7,693 bases of DNA from Streptococcaceae bacterium (GTDB lineage Bacteria > Bacillota > Bacilli > Lactobacillales > Streptococcaceae): the NCBI GenBank assembly GCA_031285105.1, contig JAITWV010000318.1, positions 1-7,693 on the forward strand, given 5' to 3'. The translations under genes and the position numbers were made by a program. The notes beneath the pieces were generated by a model, which was not told the origin of the DNA, made no database searches, and saw only the letters and a program-made list of their open reading frames with translations. Shown here piece by piece: positions 1-6,099 of this stretch. Each line of letters starts with the position of its first letter. Within the stretch, counting starts at the first letter, position 1.

Positions 1-27
1 AAAAAGCCACAAATGAATTGCGACTTT
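1..27 (-). terminator. Rho-independent terminator at the left edge
   Basis: On the minus strand AAAGTCGCA and TGTGGCTTT form a 9-bp stem with two G-U pairs around a 7-nt loop. T residues continue to the window edge, so the U-tract may be longer than seen. In the plus-strand RNA the two G-U pairs become C-A mismatches, which points to minus-strand use. It would stop transcripts coming through the 185-aa gene and the repeat array. Confidence 0.6.
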
Positions 28-36
28 CTTGTTTTT

Positions 37-279
37 TAACTGTTCATTTTTAAAGACTACCCAATCCTAATTTTCAAATCAATCCCCATTGACTACCAGT
101 TTCACTTTGTCATCAGTTAGTGCTAAGACATTCTAGGACTAAAAACAACTAATGAATTACTTGATAATGAAATAATAACTTTTTTTAGTGATAAAATCGT
201 ATTTTAAATTTTTTCTAAAATAAAATAAAAATACAAGACTTATTTAGCAAACAGTGTGTGTGAGATGTTGAATATTTTA
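37..279. other. Intergenic DNA, no convincing gene
   Basis: About 240 bp between the left-edge terminator and the repeat array. Positions 140-280 are strongly AT-rich with long A and T runs. Positions 79-132 on the minus strand hold a short open stretch (18 codons incl. stop, ending KLVVNGD) bounded by stop codons upstream. It may be the tail of a lost gene but cannot be called. No RNA gene or good promoter is seen. Confidence 0.6.
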
Positions 280-446
280 AATTCAAGATATTTTTTCAAA
301 GCATCTAAGACAAAATTTCAAAACATCTAAGAAACTTTTTAAAAACATCTTAGATAAAATTTTAAAACATCTTAGATACTTTTTTAAAACATCTTAGATA
401 AAATTTCAAAACATCTAAGATACTTTTTTAAAACACCTTAGATAAA
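280..446. repeat. Phased 22-bp tandem repeat array with 44-bp super-period
   Basis: The core CATCTWAGA (last copy CACCTTAGA) starts at 302, 324, 346, 368, 390, 412 and 434, exactly every 22 bp. A degraded copy, 16 of 22 bases identical to its cognate type, sits in phase at 280. The A/T spacers alternate strictly between a TAAAATTT-like and a TACTTTTT-like form, so the true period is 44 bp. The extended core ATCTWAGAT is a palindrome apart from its centre base, which varies A or T among copies. Spacing of about two helical turns puts all cores and A/T tracts on one face of the DNA. It could be a multi-site protein-binding array, or a repeated 3' UTR of the gene ending at 453. No rep or par gene is visible. 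Confidence 0.92.
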
Positions 447-452
447 TTAGTG

Positions 453-1010
453 TTAGTTACAATTGGCGGGTTTAAACTCTTTTAAAAACGCCTCAAATGA
501 ACTTGGTAACTCCTTTTTTGCTACGTCAGTAATTCCTCCCTTATCCTCATGTTTCGAATTAAACCGATGATATTTCCCATCTACTTTTTCTAACATCGGA
601 TAAGCATCAAAGGAAATAGTTGTCGGTTGTAAATTACTATAAACTGGATTATAGCGATTGTTCTGTGCATCTTTTTCATTATCAAACACTAGATAAATGA
701 CTTTGGCACTCCCAGTTTTAAACCAAACATCCCCTTTTTGTTCCACAGGTTCAATTGAAAAAGCGATAGTCCCTTTCTTCTCATCTGTAAAATGGTAACG
801 ATTATCTTGCATAATAATTAGCTCGTTGTTATCGTTAATTAAAAATGTATCATTGTACGTTTGATTTTTTCGTATTTGCGTAATACCAGAACTCACCTCA
901 GTTGCCTGAGCGAGTGTTTTATCTACCATATTTACAAATTCTAACCAAGACAGCGTTGTTAACGCAATTAATGTTATAAAAATAAATAATTTCCCTTTTT
1001 TCATCCTCAT
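453..1010 (-). CDS. Secreted or membrane-anchored protein of unknown family
   Basis: I do not recognise this 185-aa protein. The N-terminus is basic (MRMKKGK) followed by a hydrophobic segment (about 8-27) and a possible signal-peptidase site at LAQA (33-36), so it is exported or held by a signal anchor. The mature part is polar and probably beta-rich, with VWFKTGSAKVIYLVF at 95-109 and HRFNSKHEDKGG at 148-159, and has a single Cys next to the C-terminus (C184). No lipobox, LPXTG or WxL motif is seen. AGGAG lies 3 nt before the first ATG (1010) but 9 nt before the second (1004), so MKKGKLF is the likelier start, giving 183 aa. It stands alone between a strong terminator and the 22-bp repeat array, which touches its stop codon. 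It might be unrelated to the WxL cluster. Confidence 0.75.
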   Translation of the reverse strand: MRMKKGKLFIFITLIALTTLSWLEFVNMVDKTLAQATEVSSGITQIRKNQTYNDTFLINDNNELIIMQDNRYHFTDEKKGTIAFSIEPVEQKGDVWFKTGSAKVIYLVFDNEKDAQNNRYNPVYSNLQPTTISFDAYPMLEKVDGKYHRFNSKHEDKGGITDVAKKELPSSFEAFLKEFKPANCN

Positions 1011-1033
1011 CTTCTCCTTGTTTGCTTACTATA

Positions 1034-1062
1034 AAAATACCGTTTTTTTGTTGGAGTGTTCA
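1034..1062 (-). promoter_or_regulatory. Weak promoter candidate for the 185-aa gene
   Basis: A strong terminator lies upstream, so this gene needs its own promoter. The best pair seen is -35 TGAACA (1062-1057), 17-bp spacer, -10 TATTTT (1039-1034), each matching only four of six consensus positions. Another -10-like hexamer, TATAGT, lies at 1033-1028 but has no matching -35. The surrounding 1020-1100 region is very AT-rich, so the call is weak. Confidence 0.25.
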
Positions 1063-1136
1063 TCTTTTTATTTTTTCTATAAAGTAAAAAAATAAACTGT
1101 AGTGGTGATTGCTTGAACTAGAGAAATTACACAGTT

Positions 1137-1172
1137 AAAAAAGCACCCCAAGATTAATCATCTCGAAGTGCT
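1137..1172 (-). terminator. Strong rho-independent terminator of the DUF916 operon
   Basis: On the minus strand a 13-bp stem (AGCACTTCGAGAT with ATCTTGGGGTGCT, three G-U pairs) encloses the 5-nt loop GATTA and runs directly into six T residues. It begins 6 nt after the stop codon of the small proline-rich gene. The G-U pairs would be A-C mismatches in the opposite RNA, so it is built to act on minus-strand transcripts. Confidence 0.92.
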
Positions 1173-1178
1173 AAAACA

Positions 1179-1589
1179 CTAAGCACGTGTTCCAAATAAA
1201 AACTTCCCTGATAACTGAGCCATAATCGCACCAGTTACTGTAAATTCAAACGAATCATCCCCTGGTTCTACTCCATCTGGTTGTTGTGAAGCGACGGGTT
1301 GTTTGTCGATTTTAAATAAGTTTTTAGGCTTAATTTCTCGCAAATTCGTTTGGATTTTTTCTATTTCTAATTTAGGCGGTGCTTTTGGTGTTTCTTTTTT
1401 TTCTGGTGCTGGTTTTGGTGCTTGCTCTTGTTGCGTTGGTTGTTCTGGTGATTGTGGTGATTGTGGTATGACTTCATGTGTGGGGTTTTCTGGATTTAAA
1501 ATTCCTTCAGCCCGCACTTGTTCAGTTAGCATTAATGTTGCACCTATTAAAAATGCCGCATACAATCTCCTTTTTTTGTTGTTATCCAT
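1179..1589 (-). CDS. Small secreted proline-rich protein, CscD position, no LPXTG
   Basis: A 136-aa protein of unknown function. An N-terminal signal peptide (KKRRLY then a hydrophobic stretch, probable cleavage after QVRA at 27) is followed by a low-complexity Pro/Gln/Glu region (about 31-73), a basic helical-looking part (74-97) and a C-terminal stretch rich in alternating hydrophobic residues (112-136, SFEFTVTGAIMAQL then FLFGTRA). In csc clusters the small protein at this place (CscD) usually ends in an LPXTG sorting signal. None is present here, and a partial reading of the C-terminal DNA did not reveal one. The ATG at 1589 overlaps the regulator stop by 8 nt (ATGGATAA) with AGGGG just upstream, so translation is probably coupled. 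A strong terminator follows the stop codon. It may be a released or non-covalently held wall component; this is inference. Confidence 0.8.
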   Translation of the reverse strand: MDNNKKRRLYAAFLIGATLMLTEQVRAEGILNPENPTHEVIPQSPQSPEQPTQQEQAPKPAPEKKETPKAPPKLEIEKIQTNLREIKPKNLFKIDKQPVASQQPDGVEPGDDSFEFTVTGAIMAQLSGKFLFGTRA

Positions 1590-3033
1590 TACCCCTACTC
1601 TTTCTCACTTGGATAAGTGTATTTCCTAGAAACTCCCAATCATAGGCACTAGGCGGTGAAGACCAGATGATCTGCACACCGTCATTATTTTTATCTGGAG
1701 AATTTGACAAATAAACGTCCGTTGGAAGCTCGCTTTTGCCAATCCGAATGTCCAAATTCAAATTCGTCAATGATTGGATGTTTTTTAAAATATAATTGTT
1801 ATACCCTTGCCCATATGAAAAATCAATTGAGAGCTTTAATCTTGGTGAAAGCTTGTCAATCGGTATTCTATTAATCAGCAAAAACACATACTCTCGCACC
1901 AAGGCTTCATATTTTTCCTCAACAAGTGCCTCATACCCTTCAATTGTCATCAGTTTTTGCACAAATGCATAGCTCATGTCTTGAACGATTTGATAGTTTT
2001 CATCAATATAAGAAAAATCATGATAAAGGGCTGTGTCAAAATTCGTGCGTTTAGAAACAATGAGTCGAGTGTGAATTTGACGCAGGTGTTCCTTGACACT
2101 TTCCGTATTTAAATCTTCAAAAAACTTTGGCAACTCACTTTCAACCACTTGTAGCAAGGTATCGCCAAAAACGTCTACAATTTCAAGCTTTGGTAAGTCA
2201 ATTGTGTCGATCAATTGTTCACTTACCATGAAATATTGCAGTTCGTAAGCTTCTTCTAAGATTTCTTGTGGTGTCCCTTCAAGTTTTGTTGCTAACACTT
2301 CTTTTATTTGGTCCGTTATAACGCTATCGACCCGCATAAATGGTTGTGCTTTTGTATAATGATGAAAGTAGTTTCTGATATATATCACAAAGAGTCGATA
2401 TAATAACTTATTTTTGTCTTGACTGGAGAAATTGCTCGACAAAAGATTTGGAATCCTCAACAATCCCTCCAGCAAAGACGATAACTCTCCCATCACTTCA
2501 TCTGAAAATGGATATGATAAACTTCCATATAAAGAATTATAGAAGTGATAGACAAATTCACGAATATTCCATTCATCGCCTTCAAACCGTGTTGCTTTGG
2601 TGATGCGTAAATCATAATTATTAGATAACTCGGTAAATTTTTTGATTAATTTATACGTTGTCGCTCGACTTACGAATAAGGCTTCTTCTAAATCAAACAT
2701 ATTTTTTGTGCTTTCAGTAAGAACAGCCTGAACCAACAATTGCATGGTGGCTCGTTTGGCATATTCATTCACTAAAACGATAATATTACTTTGAGTCTTT
2801 CGGGCGTACTTCACATAGCTTTTTTTGTGAAAGGTTGAAACTTGATAGTAATCATTCATTCCCCACTGTTCGATTTCGTCTTTAATTTCAATTAAGTTCT
2901 TTTTCACTTGATAAAGCGTTAAGTTTAAATCTTCCGAAATATCCTCATACATCACGTTGGTTAGGCGATGATTTTCCAAATAATAAAGAATACGGATTTT
3001 TTCATAATCATCGGTATCTAGGTAACCTATCAT
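1582..3033 (-). CDS. Mga/AtxA-type PRD transcriptional regulator
   Basis: A 483-aa cytoplasmic DNA-binding regulator of the Mga-like family. Visible parts: an N-terminal winged-helix segment (about 10-55, YEDISEDLNLTLYQVKKNL), a second Mga-type HTH (about 94-141, recognition helix near SRATTYKLIKKF), a helical middle region where PRD-like domains sit (about 165-390), and a C-terminal alternating beta/alpha region (about 398-478) resembling the EIIB-like domain of Mga and AtxA. H224/H225 and H316/H321 are candidates for the PTS-phosphorylated histidines known in such proteins; the exact match is not established. Length is typical (about 480-500). The start at 3033 has AAGGGCGG 10 nt upstream, just after the DUF916 stop (19-nt gap). 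Its place inside the operon suggests self-regulation and control of the WxL genes, possibly linked to sugar supply through the PTS. The 3' end overlaps the next gene. Confidence 0.85.
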   Translation of the reverse strand: MIGYLDTDDYEKIRILYYLENHRLTNVMYEDISEDLNLTLYQVKKNLIEIKDEIEQWGMNDYYQVSTFHKKSYVKYARKTQSNIIVLVNEYAKRATMQLLVQAVLTESTKNMFDLEEALFVSRATTYKLIKKFTELSNNYDLRITKATRFEGDEWNIREFVYHFYNSLYGSLSYPFSDEVMGELSSLLEGLLRIPNLLSSNFSSQDKNKLLYRLFVIYIRNYFHHYTKAQPFMRVDSVITDQIKEVLATKLEGTPQEILEEAYELQYFMVSEQLIDTIDLPKLEIVDVFGDTLLQVVESELPKFFEDLNTESVKEHLRQIHTRLIVSKRTNFDTALYHDFSYIDENYQIVQDMSYAFVQKLMTIEGYEALVEEKYEALVREYVFLLINRIPIDKLSPRLKLSIDFSYGQGYNNYILKNIQSLTNLNLDIRIGKSELPTDVYLSNSPDKNNDGVQIIWSSPPSAYDWEFLGNTLIQVRKSRGNG

Positions 3034-3052
3034 AGTTGATCAACCGCCCTTA

Positions 3053-4234
3053 TTATTTATCATCCTTTTTTTCTAAATGGATTTTTTCATTCGCTACTGC
3101 TTCTTTTCCTTCTTCTTCCTCTTCTTCCTCGTCTTTTTTGCGACGTTTCCAAAGGATAAAGAATAAGAAGAAAATAACTAGCAATGCTGCTAATGCCATT
3201 AATAACCAATACCACCATGGCCATCCTTGTTTGATAGTTACGTCAAGTTTGTTTAATTCGTCCGCTTTAGCTCCTGTAATTTCAAAGTCACGCTCAAATT
3301 TCCATTGGTAAAGATACGTTTCTTCTTTGCCTTGTTCATCTTTGGCTTTATAAGGACCATTTGGATCTTTTTGACCATTCACCACCATTGATAAATGATA
3401 TTTCCCTGCTTTTAATGGCTCAGAAAACGTATTTGCACCTAATGCTCCTTGAATAGACACCGGAATTGGCAAGTCAAAGTTGGTATTTGGCGCCATTTGC
3501 ATCATGCTTTTTAGTAAGTTAAAGGTAACTGATGTGTCCGTAATACCTTTAATGTGGGCATTGACAATCATTTGGTTTAAAAATCCTGTTGCTTTGTTTT
3601 GTAAATTGGCTGAAATAACATTACGTGCATTGACTTGGTTGGCAAAAACATTATTTAAGGTCAAGTCAGGTGATACTCTTTCTGGGTTTTGACGCATTAA
3701 TAAACCAACCGCAAAGGCATATTCATTTTTGATTGACACTCCTTTTTGATCAGAGGTTGCGGTATCTGTTTCAGACGATTTTTGTTTGAAGGTAATTCCT
3801 CCAGCAATAATTCCTTTAAATGCTTCGTTTGGCATTGTCACATCAACTTTGACCGTTTGTGATGATTTTGGTGCCAATTTGATTTCGCCTGGTGTGATGG
3901 CTAAATCTTTCATATTATGTTTCAACGTTGGATCTGGTTTAATATCATTTGGGCTATATTCAACTGTCCCATTGATATTTGTAGTCGCTGGTGCAATACC
4001 AACCTCAACCGTTACTTCTTTGTCAGTTGAATTGGAAACAGCCACCTCCACTGTTTGTTTTTGACCTGGTGTCATTAATAAGTCAAAATAACCAACATTT
4101 TTATCGACTTGATTGTCTGGTAAAATTGGATTGACCGAAAAGTTAAATGAGCTGGCGTGCGCACTAGTCACACCAAGTAGTCCGCCGATTGTTAGCAGCA
4201 TGACGATTAAAAAGTTTTTCAATAGTTTCTTCAT
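3053..4234 (-). CDS. DUF916/DUF3324 WxL-interacting protein, membrane anchored
   Basis: A 393-aa CscA-type protein, the constant partner of WxL proteins. The signal peptide is about 1-28 (ends SAHAS). The DUF916 domain covers about 30-150 and opens with FNFSVNPILPDNQ, with the typical YFDLLMTPGQ and FKGIIAGGITF segments. The DUF3324 domain covers about 162-320 and ends YQWKFERDFEIT. A transmembrane helix follows (about 341-362, WYWLLMALAALL onward), then a KRRKK stop-transfer and a short cytoplasmic tail with seven consecutive Glu (369-375). Family knowledge: DUF916 binds peptidoglycan and DUF3324 binds the WxL partner. The ATG at 4234 has AAGGAG upstream and its own promoter and leader. It is the only such partner visible for four WxL proteins. 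The regulator ribosome site lies directly past its stop, so the two genes are cotranscribed. Length is normal for the family, somewhat over 300 to 400 aa. Confidence 0.95.
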   Translation of the reverse strand: MKKLLKNFLIVMLLTIGGLLGVTSAHASSFNFSVNPILPDNQVDKNVGYFDLLMTPGQKQTVEVAVSNSTDKEVTVEVGIAPATTNINGTVEYSPNDIKPDPTLKHNMKDLAITPGEIKLAPKSSQTVKVDVTMPNEAFKGIIAGGITFKQKSSETDTATSDQKGVSIKNEYAFAVGLLMRQNPERVSPDLTLNNVFANQVNARNVISANLQNKATGFLNQMIVNAHIKGITDTSVTFNLLKSMMQMAPNTNFDLPIPVSIQGALGANTFSEPLKAGKYHLSMVVNGQKDPNGPYKAKDEQGKEETYLYQWKFERDFEITGAKADELNKLDVTIKQGWPWWYWLLMALAALLVIFFLFFILWKRRKKDEEEEEEEGKEAVANEKIHLEKKDDK

Positions 4235-4252
4235 AGTATTTCTCTCCTTTTG

Positions 4253-4330
4253 TCGAAGTGAGGATTTAGAGTTTTAAATTTACTCTATGTAACCATATAT
4301 AATAGAAGAAAAGTGATTTTTTTACTTCGA
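4253..4330 (-). repeat. Inverted repeat spanning the DUF916 leader
   Basis: Minus-strand TCGAAGT (4330-4324) and ACTTCGA (4259-4253) are exact 7-nt complements 64 nt apart. The first arm lies near the 5' end of the predicted transcript and the second lies just before the AAAGGAG ribosome site of the DUF916 gene. In RNA they could close the whole leader into one folded domain. A stem of only 7 bp at this distance can occur by chance. Confidence 0.35.
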
Positions 4331-4342
4331 TTATATATAGTA

Positions 4343-4371
4343 TTTATATAACGTTCGTGCTTTTTTGTCTA
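4343..4371 (-). promoter_or_regulatory. Sigma-A-like promoter for the DUF916-regulator operon
   Basis: Read on the minus strand: -35 TAGACA (4371-4366, five of six consensus bases), a 17-bp spacer, and -10 TATAAA (4348-4343, five of six). Transcription would start near 4336, giving a leader of about 100 nt before the ATG at 4234. A second perfect -10-like hexamer TATAAT lies just downstream (4335-4330) without a good -35 box. The site falls between the WxL terminator hairpin and the DUF916 gene, which fits an independent second transcript. Confidence 0.65.
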
Positions 4372-4417
4372 ATGAAAAGCCTGAAAATCGTTATTTTTTT
4401 ATACTTAACATTAATCA

Positions 4418-4444
4418 AACCGAGCCTTAGAAAAAAGCTCGGTT
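4418..4444 (-). terminator. Hairpin terminator or attenuator after the WxL operon
   Basis: An 8-bp perfect stem (AACCGAGC pairing with GCTCGGTT, 11-nt loop) starts 30 nt past the stop of WxL 4. On the minus strand only three T residues follow before purines appear (TTTGATTAA), so the U-tract is poor. It may act as a partial terminator that lets some transcripts continue into the DUF916 gene. The plus-strand side has a richer T tail (GGTTTTGTTT), but no plus-strand gene exists here. Confidence 0.65.
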
Positions 4445-4473
4445 GGTTTTGTTTCGTTAATAGAAATTACTAA

Positions 4474-5238
4474 TTAAGGAGCAACTGGTAATTCAGATAA
4501 AGTCCATGTGATAGTTGAAACATATTTAGCAGCTAATTTAGTAGTAGCACCTGGTACGTTTAATGTTACAGCAGGTAATGTATCAGTTGCGTTAGTACCA
4601 AAAGTAGCAACGTGAGTACCAGCACCCGCACCATTAACAGCGTTCATAATAGCTAAGTCAGCACCTGGAGTTAAAGCACCACCAGCAGAAACGACTGCAT
4701 CTTGTGAAGCATCTGAAGCTGATACGTGGTGTAAATCACCTAAAGTAATTACGGCACCTTTTAAAGTTTGACCAGTCCCAGTAGGATTAGTAGTACCTGA
4801 AACTGTAAAGTCTGTTGCTTTGGCTTTTAAATCCCAACCAGCTAATGTTCCACGGTTGTCGGTTACTTGAACAAAGTTAGATCTATCACCTGCTGAAGTT
4901 GGTTGTGCAGCTGCTTGGTAATTCATTGTTTGAGAAGTAATTGCTTGAGTACCGAATTGGAAAGTTGAAGCAAAGTCAATTGTTAATGGACCTGCAGTTC
5001 CTGGGTTTGGTGGTAATTCAGGATCAACTGGAGTTACAGTAATTGGATTTGTTGGGATTTCAGGGTCAATAATTGGGTTCGTTGTTGTTGAAGCCTGGAA
5101 TGTAATTACCCCATGAGAATCATAAGTAGCTGGTTGTACACCAGGGATAAAATCTTGTGCATGCGCTGTTGTAGCTACTGCTGTTGTTCCGATAATTGAA
5201 GCTAATAAAATTGCTGATGCGAATGATACTTTAGTCAT
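4474..5238 (-). CDS. WxL-domain surface protein 4
   Basis: Complete 254-aa secreted WxL protein, last of the tandem set. The signal peptide runs to about residue 27 (TTAHA before QDF). The mature N-terminus QDFIPGVQPATYDSHG matches that of WxL 3, whereas the next segment (STTTNPIIDPEIPT, 50-63) matches WxL 2, so the protein looks like a mosaic of the two. Then come a Pro-rich linker (64-83), TIDFASTFQFG (86-96), the first WxL motif in LAGWDL (W135) and the second in ITWTL (W245). The GAGxW position conserved in the other three reads GAGTH (H209), so that tryptophan is missing. The ATG at 5238 is preceded by AAAGGAG about 9 nt away. A hairpin follows the stop codon, so this gene probably ends the WxL operon. 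Confidence 0.95.
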   Translation of the reverse strand: MTKVSFASAILLASIIGTTAVATTAHAQDFIPGVQPATYDSHGVITFQASTTTNPIIDPEIPTNPITVTPVDPELPPNPGTAGPLTIDFASTFQFGTQAITSQTMNYQAAAQPTSAGDRSNFVQVTDNRGTLAGWDLKAKATDFTVSGTTNPTGTGQTLKGAVITLGDLHHVSASDASQDAVVSAGGALTPGADLAIMNAVNGAGAGTHVATFGTNATDTLPAVTLNVPGATTKLAAKYVSTITWTLSELPVAP

Positions 5239-5267
5239 AATAATCTTCTCCTTTAATAGTAAATAAT

Positions 5268-6074
5268 CTAGTTATTCGTTGGTAAATCCGAAAGAATCCA
5301 TAATAATGTTGTTTTATAACTTACAGGATCTTTTGGTGTTGCCCCTGGTACAGATAAGGTAACTGCCTTTGTATAAGGGGTTGTTGTTGTTTTACCATTG
5401 ATAGTTGTTGTTTCATAGTTTAAATCTGATGAATTACCCCAACGAGTAATCCATGTACCTGCGCCTTCTCCAGGATTGGCATTCATTACAAGCGCTTCTG
5501 AACCAGGAACCAAATTGATAACTTCATGGGCTGTTGGCGCTTTATCATGATTATTACTTACAACTTTTGGTGAAGTAAGTGATAAAGCAGCTCCAGATAA
5601 TTCATTATATTCCACATTTTTAACCGCACGGAATTGAGAATTTTCTTTTACCTTTAATACCCATCCGCCTAATGTCCCACGTGAGTCTGTTACTTGAACA
5701 AAATCAGGGGTAATTAGTGAAGTATCAAAGTATTTTTGCGCTTGCGCTAGATAAATTTGATTGGTATTTTCAATTTTATGAACACCAAAGTCAAAACTAC
5801 TAGCAAAGTCAATACTCAATGTTCCACCAGTTCCCGGATTAGGATTAGTACCGTCTGGATCCATTGGTTTTAATGGTTTGTTTGGATCTGGATTTTCAGG
5901 ATCAACTGGAGGAGTCGGTTCATCTGATTCATAAAAGGAAACTGTGCCGTAACTATTATACATAGCAGGTTGCACGCCTTGAATGAAGTCTTGAGCAGAG
6001 GCAGTTGTTGCCCCGCTCAAAACCGTTAATAGAAGAACCGCTGCAGGAAGACTGGTGAAAAGTGCTTTTTTCAT
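5268..6074 (-). CDS. WxL-domain surface protein 3
   Basis: Complete 268-aa secreted WxL protein. The signal peptide ends about residue 27 (TTASA before QDF). The mature start reads QDFIQGVQPAMYNSYG, a segment shared with WxL 4 but absent from WxL 1 and 2. An acidic, proline-rich linker (about 50-83, several DP and NP pairs) precedes SIDFASSFDFG (87-97), the first WxL motif in GGWVL (W138), GAGTW (204-208) and the second WxL motif, here LLWIL (W259) instead of ITWTL. It is the most divergent of the four: its linker is long and acidic, and it has extra Lys/Asn-rich sequence at about 141-185. The start at 6074 has AGGAG 7 nt upstream. It lies 25 nt downstream of WxL 2 and 29 nt before WxL 4, so cotranscription is very likely. 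Confidence 0.95.
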   Translation of the reverse strand: MKKALFTSLPAAVLLLTVLSGATTASAQDFIQGVQPAMYNSYGTVSFYESDEPTPPVDPENPDPNKPLKPMDPDGTNPNPGTGGTLSIDFASSFDFGVHKIENTNQIYLAQAQKYFDTSLITPDFVQVTDSRGTLGGWVLKVKENSQFRAVKNVEYNELSGAALSLTSPKVVSNNHDKAPTAHEVINLVPGSEALVMNANPGEGAGTWITRWGNSSDLNYETTTINGKTTTTPYTKAVTLSVPGATPKDPVSYKTTLLWILSDLPTNN

Positions 6075-6099
6075 CTATCGTCTCCTTCTTTCGTGTTGA

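Noticed and set aside
280..446. CRISPR array
   Set aside because: The period is only 22 bp, there are no unique spacers of 26-40 bp between copies, the spacers are themselves repeated A/T tracts, and no cas gene is present.
280..446. Plasmid iteron origin stated as fact
   Set aside because: The 22-bp spacing and AT-rich flank fit iterons, but no replication initiator gene or DnaA box cluster is seen in the window, so it is kept as one hypothesis only.
1182..1300. Frameshifted LPXTG sorting signal at the end of the small proline-rich protein
   Set aside because: A partial reading of this stretch shows no LPXTG-like motif; the frame ends naturally just before a strong terminator.
1303..1629. 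Plus-strand open frame of 108 codons
   Set aside because: It is antisense to the small proline-rich gene and the regulator 3' end; its Cys/Gly-rich translation is the mirror of Pro/Gln/Ala codons and it lacks a ribosome site.
3036..4064. Plus-strand open frames at 3036-3311, 3480-3692 and 3786-4064
   Set aside because: All lie opposite the well-supported DUF916/DUF3324 gene; the Ser/Phe-rich run in the first is the mirror of the Glu/Lys tail codons.
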